NCBI RefSeq assembly: GCF_026340655.1
Contig: NZ_JAPEOZ010000001.1
Span: 9,982,001-10,046,000 of the forward strand
DNA: 64,000 nt
From: Streptomyces sp. NBC_01275
GTDB lineage: Bacteria > Actinomycetota > Actinomycetes > Streptomycetales > Streptomycetaceae
Direction of reading: 5' to 3'
This document shows, piece by piece, positions 8,693 to 16,489 of the stretch (positions are counted from its first letter, which is position 1; every line of letters starts with the position of its first letter). The notes under the pieces were generated by a model. That model was not told the origin of the DNA. It did not search any database and saw nothing but the letters and a program-made list of their open reading frames with translations. The position numbers and the translations under genes are program-made.

Positions 8693-9319
8693 ATGACCGA
8701 ATCCGCCGAGACTCCTGAAGACGGCAAGCCGCGTCCGCGCATGAACTACGGACAGGGCCGGGAGGCCCTGCTCAACGCCGCCGTGCGGGTCGTGGCGCAG
8801 GGCGGGTTGCGCAAGCTCACCTACCGGGCGGTCGCGCAGGAGGCGGGGACCACGCACGGACTGGTCGTCCACCACTTCGGCTCCCGGGACGCGCTGATCG
8901 AGGAGGCGCTCGCGCACGCGATCCGCACCTCGCTGAACACCAGCGCTCTGGAGCCCGGCACCGGCGAGGTCGCGGACTTCTCGGTGGGGGTGTCCGACAT
9001 GGTCACGGCCGATCCCGACATACAGGCCTTCCAGTACGAGCTGCTGCTGGAGTCCCGGCGCCGCCCCGAGCTGCTGCCGCACCTGCGCGCGCTGTACGAC
9101 GAGTACTTCGACGCCACCGGGCGCGAGCTGACCCGGATGCTGCCCGACGGGGCCGGCCGCCCGCTGACCCGACTGGTCTTCGCCGCCCTGGACGGGCTCG
9201 TGCTGCACCAGCTGGTCTTCGGCGAGCCCGAGACCACCGACGCCGCCATCGAGGAGCTGCGCACCCTGCTCCGACTGCTGGCCGCCGCCGGACACGACGC
9301 CCCGGAAAGCGCCGTCTGA
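8693..9319 (+). CDS. TetR/AcrR family regulator
   Basis: A 208-residue repressor with a canonical N-terminal helix-turn-helix (GGLRKLTYRAVAQEAGTTHGLVVHHFGSRDALIEEAL, about residues 35-70). The C-terminal ligand domain is of the FadR-like TetR type. It lies 70 bases downstream of the FAH gene on the same strand and is followed by a strong terminator. Its own upstream gap lacks the CGTTTGG palindrome, so it is less likely than the MarR protein at 13.3-13.9 kb to bind those sites, though it cannot be excluded. Confidence 0.9.
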   Translation: MTESAETPEDGKPRPRMNYGQGREALLNAAVRVVAQGGLRKLTYRAVAQEAGTTHGLVVHHFGSRDALIEEALAHAIRTSLNTSALEPGTGEVADFSVGVSDMVTADPDIQAFQYELLLESRRRPELLPHLRALYDEYFDATGRELTRMLPDGAGRPLTRLVFAALDGLVLHQLVFGEPETTDAAIEELRTLLRLLAAAGHDAPESAV

Positions 9320-9337
9320 GCCACTGACCCGCGCATT

Positions 9338-9372
9338 CCGAGGCCCTGGACGTCCGTCGTCCGGGGCCTCGG
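9338..9372 (+). terminator. Long hairpin after the TetR gene
   Basis: A 9-bp arm (CCGAGGCCC with GGGCCTCGG) encloses a second 5-bp arm (GGACG with CGTCC) around a 5-base loop. It lies 18 bases after the TetR stop. No T-run follows, as is common in Streptomyces terminators. Confidence 0.75.
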
Positions 9373-9437
9373 CGGTTTCGCAGCGGTTACGGTCCCGCAA
9401 GGAAGCGGAAGGCGCCCGAGGATCTCCGCGCAACCCC

Positions 9438-9491
9438 TTGCCAAACGGATAGTTCCAACCCACTATGAAGCAACTCGTTTGGCCTGAAACG
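9438..9491 (+). promoter_or_regulatory. Permease promoter with operator site C
   Basis: TTGCCA (9438-9443) and CACTAT (9461-9466) are spaced by 17 bases. CGTTTGGCCTGAAACG (9476-9491) lies around the expected transcription start, and a CCAAACG half-site (9441-9447) overlaps the -35. The arrangement mirrors the ferredoxin promoter. The palindrome argues against translation starting at the ATG at 9465. Confidence 0.6.
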
Positions 9492-9521
9492 ATTCCCTCT
9501 TCTCCCTGGCAGGTGATCCGA

Positions 9522-10979
9522 GTGGACAGTCAGACGGCGGTCGTGAACGAGACCGCGCCCGACGCCTCCACCGCAGGCAAGCTCAAGCCCAACTCGCTCG
9601 GCGTTCTGGGCATCCTCTTCTTCGTCCTCTCCGCCCAGGCCCCGCTCACCGGGGTCGCGGGCGCGGTGCCCATCGCCGTGGCCATCGGCAACGGCGCCGG
9701 CGCCCCCGCCGCCTATCTGGCGGCCGGTGTGATCACCCTGCTGTTCTCGGTCGGCTTCGTGGCCATGGGCCGGCACGTCGTCGACGCCGGGGCCTTCTAC
9801 ACGTACATCGGCAAGGGCCTCGGTCGGCGCCTCGGGACCGGCAGCGCCGGGATCGCGCTCTTCGCCTACTGTGCGATCCAGGCCGCCATGTACGGCCTGT
9901 ACGGCGCGACCGTGAGCGGTCTGCTGGGGCAGTACACGGGTGCGGACGTGCCCTGGTGGGCGTGTGCCGTGGTCACCATGGCGATCGTGCAGGTGCTGGG
10001 CGCGTCGGGCATCGAGATGGGCGCGAAGGTGCTGGCCGTCTTCGTGCTGGCGGAGTTCAGCATCCTGGCGGTCTTCGCGCTGGTCACCCTCTTCAAGGGC
10101 GGCGGGCCCGAGGGGCTCGGCCTCGCCCGGTCGTTCTCCCCGGGCGCGGCCCTGGACGGGGCGCCGGGGGTGGCGCTGATGTTCGCCGTGGCGTCGATGG
10201 TGGGCTTCGAGGCCACCGCGATCTACGGCGAGGAGGCGCGCGAGCCTCGCAAGACGGTGCCGCGGGCCACGTATCTGGCCGTCGTCTTCGTCACCGGCTT
10301 CTTCGCCTTCGCCTCCTGGATGCTGATCTCGTCGTACGGCGCTTCGAAGGCGACCGCGGCCGCGGGCAAGGCCCTGGAGGGCGGCGACTCGACGGCCTTC
10401 GTCTTCGCGCCGATCGCCGACCTGTTCGGCGCCTGGGTCAACGACGTCCTGCCCGTCCTGCTGGCCACCTCCCTGTTCGCAGGCATCCTCGCCTTCCACA
10501 ACTCCGCCAACCGCTACCTGTTCTCCCTCAGCCGCGACGGGCTGCTGCCCCGCAAGCTGTCGGCGATCAACCGCCGTCACTCGCCCGCCGTGGCCGGGTG
10601 GGTCCAGACGGCCGTCGCGGTCCTGCTGGTCGTCCCGTTCGCGCTGGCGGGCAAGGACCCGGTCCTCGCACTGTTCTCCTGGGGCAGCGGGGTGGCCGTC
10701 CTGGGCATCATGCTGCTGTACCTGCTCACCTCCCTCTCCGTGGTCGCCTTCTTCCGCCGTGAGCGGCTGGACGCCCGGCCGTGGAACACGCTGATCGCCC
10801 CGGCCCTGGGCGCACTCGGCATCGCCGGTGCGATCTGGCTGATCGTGGAGAACTTCACCACGCTCATCGGCGGCGAGCAGAGCACCGCCGTCTGGCTGGA
10901 GCTGACCGTCCCGGCGGTCCTGGCCGCGGGAGTGGCCGCGGAGCGGCTCACCCGCGGCAGGACGGCGGCCGGCGGCTGA
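9522..10979 (+). CDS. APC family amino acid/amine permease
   Basis: A 485-residue inner-membrane transporter with a row of hydrophobic helices and the APC-type first helix segment (LSAQAPLTGVAGAVP), then FEATAIYGEEAREPRKTVPRA and FHNSANRYLFSLSRDGLLP in the core. Family members import amino acids or polyamines with protons or by exchange. The GTG at 9522 is chosen because the upstream ATG at 9465 precedes the operator. Sharing an operator type with the gamma-glutamyl ligase suggests it imports that pathway's amine. It is followed 145 bases later by the PuuC-like dehydrogenase under its own operator. Confidence 0.9.
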   Translation: MDSQTAVVNETAPDASTAGKLKPNSLGVLGILFFVLSAQAPLTGVAGAVPIAVAIGNGAGAPAAYLAAGVITLLFSVGFVAMGRHVVDAGAFYTYIGKGLGRRLGTGSAGIALFAYCAIQAAMYGLYGATVSGLLGQYTGADVPWWACAVVTMAIVQVLGASGIEMGAKVLAVFVLAEFSILAVFALVTLFKGGGPEGLGLARSFSPGAALDGAPGVALMFAVASMVGFEATAIYGEEAREPRKTVPRATYLAVVFVTGFFAFASWMLISSYGASKATAAAGKALEGGDSTAFVFAPIADLFGAWVNDVLPVLLATSLFAGILAFHNSANRYLFSLSRDGLLPRKLSAINRRHSPAVAGWVQTAVAVLLVVPFALAGKDPVLALFSWGSGVAVLGIMLLYLLTSLSVVAFFRRERLDARPWNTLIAPALGALGIAGAIWLIVENFTTLIGGEQSTAVWLELTVPAVLAAGVAAERLTRGRTAAGG

Positions 10980-11088
10980 CACGGTGGAGCGGGCGCCGGC
11001 TGCCACGGCACGGCGGCCGGCGGCTGCCCCGGTACGGCGGGCGAGGCCGTCAGCCGTACCGAGGCGACCGCCACCGCCGCCCCTCTAT

Positions 11089-11104
11089 CGTTTGGATTCA
11101 AATA
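11089..11104. promoter_or_regulatory. Operator site D, PuuC-like dehydrogenase promoter
   Basis: CGTTTGGATTCAAATA lies 21 bases before the dehydrogenase ATG. It is closest to site E upstream of the MarR gene (CGTTCGGAGTCAAATT), which links this promoter to that regulator. Confidence 0.55.
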
Positions 11105-11124
11105 ATCTCTCTGGAGGTCCCCGC

Positions 11125-12615
11125 ATGCTGGACGTCACCCACGAGGAGTGGCAGCGCCGCGCCAAGTCCCTGGACCTGTCCGGCGCCCATCACGTCGACG
11201 GCGCCGACGAGGCCGGCGGAGGGGCGGTCTTCGCCGCCGTCTCGCCCCGTGACGGGCAGGCGCTGACCCAGGTCGCCGACGGGGGCGCCGCCGAGGTGGA
11301 CGCGGCCGTGGCCGCCGCGCGCCGCGCCTTCGACACCGGCCCGTGGCCGCGCCTGGCGCCCGCCGACCGGGGCCGGGCGCTGCTGCGGATGGCCGACGCG
11401 CTCCAGGAGCGCCGCGAGGAACTGGCGCTCACCGTCAGCCTGGAGATGGGCAAGCCCATCACCGACGCGTACGAGATCGAACTGCGCGCCGTCATCAACA
11501 CCTTCCGCTGGTACGGGCAGTCGGCGGACAAGCAGGCCGACGAGTCCCCGCACACCGCCCCGGACGCCCTCGCCCTGGTCACCCGGGAGCCGGCCGGGGT
11601 GGTCGGCGCGGTCGTGCCGTGGAACTTCCCGCTGACGTTGGCGGGTTGGAAGGTCGCCCCGGCGCTGGCCGCGGGCTGCACGGTCGTACTGAAGCCGTCG
11701 GAGAACTCGCCGCTGTCCGCACTGCTCCTCGGCCGGATCGCGACCGAGGCCGGGCTTCCCCCGGGCGTGCTCAACGTCGTCAACGGCAACGGGCCGGTCG
11801 CGGGGCGGGCGTTGGGCCTCCATCCGGACGTCGACGTCCTCGCCTTCACCGGTTCCACCGCCGTCGGCCGCCACTTCCTGCACTACGCCGCCGACTCCAA
11901 CCTCAAGCGCGTCTGGCTGGAGCTGGGCGGCAAGTCGCCCAACATCGTCCTCCCGGACGCCCCCGACCTGGAGAAGGCCGCCGCCACCGCCGCCTGGGGC
12001 GTCTTCTTCAACCAGGGCGAGATGTGCACCGCCCCCTCCCGGCTGCTGGTGCACTCCTCCATCGCCGAGCGCGTCACGGAGACGATCGTCCGGCGCGCCC
12101 GCGAACTGCGCATAGGCGACCCGCTCGACCCCGCCACCGAGATGGGCGCCCTGGTCGGCGAGGACCACCTCGAGCGCGTACAGGACCACATCGGCACCGG
12201 CCTGGCCGAGGGCGCGCGCCTGCTCACGGGCGGCTCCCGCACCCTCGCCGACTCCGGCGGCAGCTTCCTGGAACCGACCGTCTTCGACCACGTCGACCCC
12301 GGCATGCGACTGGCCCGAGAGGAGATCTTCGGCCCGGTGCTGTCCGTGCTCGCCTTCGACGACCTGGACGAGGCGGTGCGGCTGGCCAACGCCACCGAGT
12401 ACGGCCTCGCCGCCGGCCTGTGGACCTCCGACCTGTCCACCGCCCACAAGGTCTCCCGGGCGTTGCGGGCGGGCACGGTGTGGGTCAACTGCTATGAGGA
12501 GGGCGACCTGACCGTCCCCTTCGGCGGCATGAAGCAGTCGGGCAACGGACGGGACAAGTCCGCCCACGCCCTGGAGAAGTACACCGAGCTCAAGACGACC
12601 TGGATCCAGCTGTGA
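11125..12615 (+). CDS. Aldehyde dehydrogenase, PuuC-like
   Basis: A 496-residue NAD(P)-dependent aldehyde dehydrogenase. The catalytic residues are visible in LELGGKSPN (Glu about 265) and NQGEMCTAP (Cys about 301), with the cofactor motif VVPWNFPLTLAGWK and FTGSTAVGR. It resembles gamma-glutamyl-gamma-aminobutyraldehyde dehydrogenases. CTGGAGG precedes the ATG by seven bases. Its stop overlaps the GTG of the PuuD-like amidase by four bases, so an aldehyde oxidation followed by gamma-glutamyl removal is the natural reading, as in putrescine use by E. coli. Confidence 0.92.
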   Translation: MLDVTHEEWQRRAKSLDLSGAHHVDGADEAGGGAVFAAVSPRDGQALTQVADGGAAEVDAAVAAARRAFDTGPWPRLAPADRGRALLRMADALQERREELALTVSLEMGKPITDAYEIELRAVINTFRWYGQSADKQADESPHTAPDALALVTREPAGVVGAVVPWNFPLTLAGWKVAPALAAGCTVVLKPSENSPLSALLLGRIATEAGLPPGVLNVVNGNGPVAGRALGLHPDVDVLAFTGSTAVGRHFLHYAADSNLKRVWLELGGKSPNIVLPDAPDLEKAAATAAWGVFFNQGEMCTAPSRLLVHSSIAERVTETIVRRARELRIGDPLDPATEMGALVGEDHLERVQDHIGTGLAEGARLLTGGSRTLADSGGSFLEPTVFDHVDPGMRLAREEIFGPVLSVLAFDDLDEAVRLANATEYGLAAGLWTSDLSTAHKVSRALRAGTVWVNCYEEGDLTVPFGGMKQSGNGRDKSAHALEKYTELKTTWIQL

Positions 12616-13325
12616 CCCCCACCCCCGTACGTCCCCTGATCGCCGTCCCGGCCCGGTTCTCCGCTACGACCTCCGCACTCCGTCACTCCGCAGAGGTCAA
12701 CGCCCGCGCCCTGATCGAGGCCGTCTGGCGGGCCGGCGGCGAACCGGCGGGCATCCACCCCGCATCGGGGGAGGTCACGTCCCGCCTCGCCCGCTTCGAC
12801 GGCGTCCTGCTCCCCGGCGGCGGCGACCTCGCCCCCCACCGCTACGGCGCGCACGGCGTCCATGCCAGCGTCTACGACGTCGACGACCTCCAGGACGCCT
12901 TCGACCTCGAAGTCGCCGGCCGGGCGCTGGACGTGGGCCTGCCCCTGCTGGCGATCTGCCGCGGTCTCCAGGTCGTCAACGTAGCCCTGGGCGGCGCCCT
13001 GGAACAGGACATGGGCGGCCCCGAGCGCGAACACCGGCACCTGGTGCACCCGGTGGCGATCCAGCGCGGCACGCTGCTGGAGCAGGCCACCGGTGCGCAG
13101 AAGACGGAGGCGTCCTGCTACCACCACCAACGGGTGGACCGCCTGGGCGCGGGACTAGCGGTCAGCGCGCGTGCCGCCGACGGAACCGTGGAGGGACTCG
13201 AACTCCCCGGCGCCCAGGGATGGTTCACCGCCGTCCAGTGGCACCCCGAGGACACCGCCCACGAAGACCCCGCCCAGCAGGCTCTCTTCGACGCCCTCGT
13301 GCGAGCCGCCCGCGACGGACGCTGA
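12612..13325 (+). CDS. Class I glutamine amidotransferase-like hydrolase, PuuD-like
   Basis: A 237-residue peptidase C26/GATase1 protein. The nucleophile is in LLAICRGLQVVN (Cys about 116) and the His-Glu pair in VQWHPED (about 210). The early LPGGGDLAP motif is characteristic. PuuD-type enzymes hydrolyse the gamma-glutamyl bond of a glutamylated carboxylate, releasing glutamate. The GTG start overlaps the dehydrogenase stop in a GTGA junction. Together with the ligase at 1.4-2.75 kb it makes a complete on/off gamma-glutamylation pair. Confidence 0.9.
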   Translation: MTPTPVRPLIAVPARFSATTSALRHSAEVNARALIEAVWRAGGEPAGIHPASGEVTSRLARFDGVLLPGGGDLAPHRYGAHGVHASVYDVDDLQDAFDLEVAGRALDVGLPLLAICRGLQVVNVALGGALEQDMGGPEREHRHLVHPVAIQRGTLLEQATGAQKTEASCYHHQRVDRLGAGLAVSARAADGTVEGLELPGAQGWFTAVQWHPEDTAHEDPAQQALFDALVRAARDGR

Positions 13326-13327
13326 CC

Positions 13328-13900
13328 TCAGCCCTTGGGTCGCCGCCCACTACGGCGCGGCGCCGGCTCGGCGCCGTCGAGGAGCGTCAGGCGACGCTCC
13401 TCCCCGTGCTCCTCGACCTGCCGTACGACCTGGCGCAGCCCCTCCGCGACGCCCCGGCACTCCTCGTCGCTGAGCCCCGAGGCGACGAACGCCTCCTCCT
13501 CGTTGAACTGCGGGAACAGCCGCTGCATCAGCGCCTCGCCCTCCTCGGTGAGGCTGAGCAGCACCAGCCTGCCGTCGGAGGGGTGACCGGTCCTCCTGAC
13601 CAGCCCCCGCCCCTCCAGCGTGCGCGACACCCCGGTGAGCGTCCCCTTGGAGATCCCCGCCTCCTCCGCGACATGCCGGGTCTCCGACTCGCCCCAGACC
13701 CACACCACCCAGAGCACGACGAACGCCGTCCAGGTCAGATCGGCGCCGCGCAGCACCGAGTTCTCCAGGTGCTGACGGACGGCCGACGCGGCGCGGTAGA
13801 TGTTGGCGACCACGGCCATCTGCTCGCGGTGGACCGGTATCCCCCCGAGCTTCGCCGCCGCCAGCTTCTCCGCTTCGGTGATGGACCGGTGGCCGGGCAC
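13328..13900 (-). CDS. MarR family regulator
   Basis: A 190-residue winged-helix repressor: helices around residues 25-55, recognition segment ESETRHVAEEAGISKGTLTGVSRTLEGRGLVRR and wing HPSDGRLVLLSLTEEG. The GTG at 13900 is chosen because AAGGAG lies seven bases upstream. Its promoter holds a palindrome (13918-13933) closely matching that of the PuuC-like gene, so autoregulation and control of the amine locus are likely. It converges on the amidase with only two bases between stops. The C-terminal tail is basic (APRRSGRRPKG). Confidence 0.9.
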   Translation of the reverse strand: MPGHRSITEAEKLAAAKLGGIPVHREQMAVVANIYRAASAVRQHLENSVLRGADLTWTAFVVLWVVWVWGESETRHVAEEAGISKGTLTGVSRTLEGRGLVRRTGHPSDGRLVLLSLTEEGEALMQRLFPQFNEEEAFVASGLSDEECRGVAEGLRQVVRQVEEHGEERRLTLLDGAEPAPRRSGRRPKG

Positions 13901-13917
13901 AGGCACGCTCCTTCGAT

Positions 13918-13933
13918 CGTTCGGAGTCAAATT
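13918..13933. promoter_or_regulatory. Operator site E, MarR promoter
   Basis: CGTTCGGAGTCAAATT sits just upstream of the MarR ribosome binding site and aligns with site D at 13 of 16 positions. This is the expected place for autorepression. Confidence 0.55.
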
Positions 13934-13956
13934 GTACGAGATGGCCGGGCGGCGGA

Positions 13957-15058
13957 TCAGGGGCGCGGGAGCCTGCCTGCGCCGCTGAGGGCGGTGACGG
14001 TGTTCTCGGGCCGGGCGAGGGAGCGGGCGGCGAGTCGGAACTGGTCGAGTCCGTCGACGACGGTCCGGCCGACCGGGGTGTGGCCCCAGACGCTGATGCC
14101 CTGGTGGGTGCTGGGCTGCCAGGTGGTCTCGTCGATGACGGTCGGGTTCCAGCCCACCTCCCATTCGAAGCCCGAGGGGGTGCGGGCGTAGTAGGACAGC
14201 TCCTTGTCGTTGGTGTGCTGGTCGACGGAGAGGGCCATGTCTAAGCCGAGCTCGTGCACGCGTTCGTAGCTGCGGGCGAGGTCGTCGAGGCTGGCCGCCT
14301 GGACGTTGAGGTGCTGGACGCGGGTGCGGACCGGGTCGACGGGCAGACGGCAGACGGCAGACGGCGGACGGCGGCGATCGCGATGGAGTGGTGGCGCTCG
14401 TTCACGCGCAGGAAGCGGATCTTGAGTTTGACGTCGCTGATCGTCTCGTCGATGCAGTCGGTCGGACGGGCGTCGAAGACGGTGTCGAACCACCGCGCAG
14501 GGCGGCCTCCTCGGCGGAGCTCTGGACGAGGGGGACGCCGTGGGAGCGTATCCGGGCCTCGATCCGCTCGAAGGCGTCGTCGTCGACGTGCCATCCGGTG
14601 GCCACGACGTCCTCGGCGGGGCCGCGCCGGACCAGGAAGCGGCACTCCTGGTCGTCGAGGTGCCTCGACTCGATGGCGAGGTAGCCGAGGTGGACGGCGC
14701 CGAAGACGGACGAGGTGTCGGGCGTGTTCATGGAACTGCTCCAGCGCGGGCTGGTAGAGGAACATCTGCGGCGGATGCCCGTGGCCCCGCGGGGTGGGGC
14801 ACGCCCTGATGAAGGGCCGGCCGCGCGCGTCGACGAAGTCGAGGGGGCGCTCGGCCGGCGTGTCCGGTGTGAGCCGCTCGGCCAGGCCGATGCGCTGCCA
14901 GACCGCATGACCTCCTCGTCGGTGGAGACGGCCCGGGCGCGGGAGTGGACCTCGGCGTCGCGTTCGAGCACGACGACCGGCAGGCCCATCGCCCCCGGCA
15001 GGCTCGCCGCGGTGACGCCCGTGGGCCCGTAACCGATCACCGCCACGTCGTAGGTCAT
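13957..15058 (-). pseudogene. Fused remnant: FAD hydroxylase N-terminus and extradiol dioxygenase pieces
   Basis: The leftward reading begins with a good FAD-binding start (MTYDVAVIGYGPTGVTAASL, then VVVLERDAEVHSRARAVSTDEEVMR), as in MhpA-like aromatic hydroxylases. It continues in another frame (GLAERLTPDTPAERPLDFVD), then switches to a BphC-like VOC dioxygenase (HLGYLAIESRHLDDQECRFL, then DVVATGWHVDDDAFERIEAR). Later pieces are FLRVNERHHSIAIA in one frame and VQHLNVQAASLDDLARSYER plus the metal-ligand end GFEWEVGW in another. The hydroxylase lacks most of its body and the dioxygenase lacks internal blocks. At least three frame changes are needed, so no functional product is expected unless the sequence is misassembled. 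Confidence 0.85.
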
Positions 15059-15139
15059 GTCTCCGGCTCTGATCTCGCCCACCGGACCACCTCGCTGTCG
15101 TCCCTGTCGCGACGTGTTGCGATCGTATTGCTGTAGTGT

Positions 15140-15157
15140 TCATTCCAATTGGAATGA
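15140..15157. promoter_or_regulatory. Perfect 18-base palindrome, likely TetR operator
   Basis: TCATTCCAATTGGAATGA is a perfect palindrome between the leftward hydroxylase remnant (start 15058) and the rightward TetR gene (start 15221). It is the obvious binding site for that TetR protein, controlling both directions. Confidence 0.8.
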
Positions 15158-15220
15158 CCGCTACGGTAGTCTGGGTGCAGGACAGGGCCAAGGGCCGGCA
15201 CGACGGGAAGGGCGCCTCGG

Positions 15221-15853
15221 ATGACCAGGGTGCAGACGCCGCGCAAGAGGCGCGCGAACGGGGTGGAGTCGCGGCAGCGGATCCTCGAGGCCACGGTGGA
15301 GATCGCGGGCGAGCGCGGATACGAGGGCACGTCCATCGCGGCGGTCAGCGCCAAGTGCGGACTGCCCGCGAGCTCGATCTACTGGCACTTCAAGGACAAG
15401 GACGACCTGATCGCCGCGGTCATCGAACGCAGCTTCGAGACCTGGCTGGCGGCCGTAGAACTGCCGGGGGAAGCGGCGGGCACACCGCTGGAGCGGATCA
15501 CGGTCATGGCGGCGCACGTGGCGAGGTCCCTGATCGACGCGCCGGACTTCCTGCGCCTGGGCCTGATGCTCGCTCTGGAGCGGCGACCCGCCGAGCCCCG
15601 AGGCCGCACGGTGTTCCTCCAGGTCCGTGACATCGCGGGCCAGAAGATCACCGAGATGGCCAGGACCCTCTTCCCCGACCTGGACGAGGACGCCGTACGC
15701 ATCCTCTCCACCTACGCCGTCGCCGGCGCCGACGGTCTGTTCGTGCACCGGGAGATCCACGGCGACGCCGTCGATCTGGTGGCGATGTTCGAACTGCACG
15801 CGCAGCTGGTCCATGACGCGGCGAGCCGCCTGGCGTCGAGCGGCAAGGGATGA
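15221..15853 (+). CDS. TetR/AcrR family regulator
   Basis: A 210-residue repressor. The helix-turn-helix is GYEGTSIAAVSAKCGLPASSIYWHFKDKDDLIAAVI (about residues 32-67). A GGAAGGG ribosome binding site lies upstream of the ATG. It diverges from the FAD hydroxylase remnant across an 18-base perfect palindrome, and its stop overlaps the ATG of the hydratase remnant. It probably once controlled a complete aromatic meta-cleavage operon of which only part survives here. Confidence 0.92.
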   Translation: MTRVQTPRKRRANGVESRQRILEATVEIAGERGYEGTSIAAVSAKCGLPASSIYWHFKDKDDLIAAVIERSFETWLAAVELPGEAAGTPLERITVMAAHVARSLIDAPDFLRLGLMLALERRPAEPRGRTVFLQVRDIAGQKITEMARTLFPDLDEDAVRILSTYAVAGADGLFVHREIHGDAVDLVAMFELHAQLVHDAASRLASSGKG

Positions 15854-16459
15854 CCCTGACCGCACCACAGCGCGAGGAAGCCCGTCGGCTGCTGCGCGAG
15901 GCCCAGCGGTGCGTGACGCCGATCGACCCGCTGTCGACCCTGCTGCCCGGCCTGGACCCGGCCGACGCCTACGTCGTCCAGCAGGGCAACATCGCCCGGC
16001 GCCTGGCCGCCGGGGACTCTGTCGTCGGCCACGAGGTCGGCCTGACCGCGGCCGCGATGCAGCAGCTCCTCGGCGTCGACGAGCCGGACTTCGGTCACCT
16101 GCTGGACGACATGGTCCACCGCGACGGCGGTGTCGTCCTGGCGGCCACCGACGCGGTCGCTCCGGCTCTGGAGATCGTCGACAGCCGGATCCGCGACTGG
16201 AAGATCACTCTGGCCGAAACGGTCGCCGACAACGCCAGCTCCGCCGGTCTGGTCTGCGGCCCCTGGCCCCCTGGCCGAGGTACCCGACCTCGCCGCCGTC
16301 CTCGTGGACCTGGTCGTCGACGGCGAGCGCGTCGCCTCGGGCAGCGGAAAGGAGGTGCTGGGCCATCCGGCCGCCGCGGTCGCCTGGCTGGCCGACACCC
16401 TCGCCGCCTTCGGCATCGACCTGGAGCCCGGGCACCTGGTGTCGGTGACCTTCGTCTGA
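15850..16459 (+). pseudogene. Damaged 2-oxopent-4-enoate hydratase (MhpD-like)
   Basis: The start reads as an MhpD-like hydratase: VGHEVGLTAAAMQQLLGVDEPDFGHLLDDM and later VAPALEIVDSRIRDWKITLAETVADNASSAG. Between HRDGGVV and LAATDAVAP a block normally present in the family (including the Glu-rich metal region) is absent. Near 16260-16275 the frame breaks at a tandem CCCCTGGC pair, and the rest (LAEVPDLAAVLVDLVVDGERVASGSGKEVLGHPAAAVAWL) continues in another frame. The end jumps from LEPGHLV to SVTFV, missing the usual C-terminal segment. Total coding length is about 203 codons against about 260-270 for the family. The ATG overlaps the TetR stop. Confidence 0.85.
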
Positions 16460-16489
16460 CCTCCCACGATCCGCCCGAGGAGCACCCGC

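Noticed and set aside
9465..9521. Upstream ATG (9465) as the permease start
   Set aside because: The operator site and promoter overlap this stretch, and the family-like protein begins after the GTG at 9522.
14241..15191. A single 316-codon gene covering the 14-15 kb region
   Set aside because: Most of its translation is Arg/Pro-rich with no family sense. The recognisable segments lie in different frames, so it is a broken fusion.
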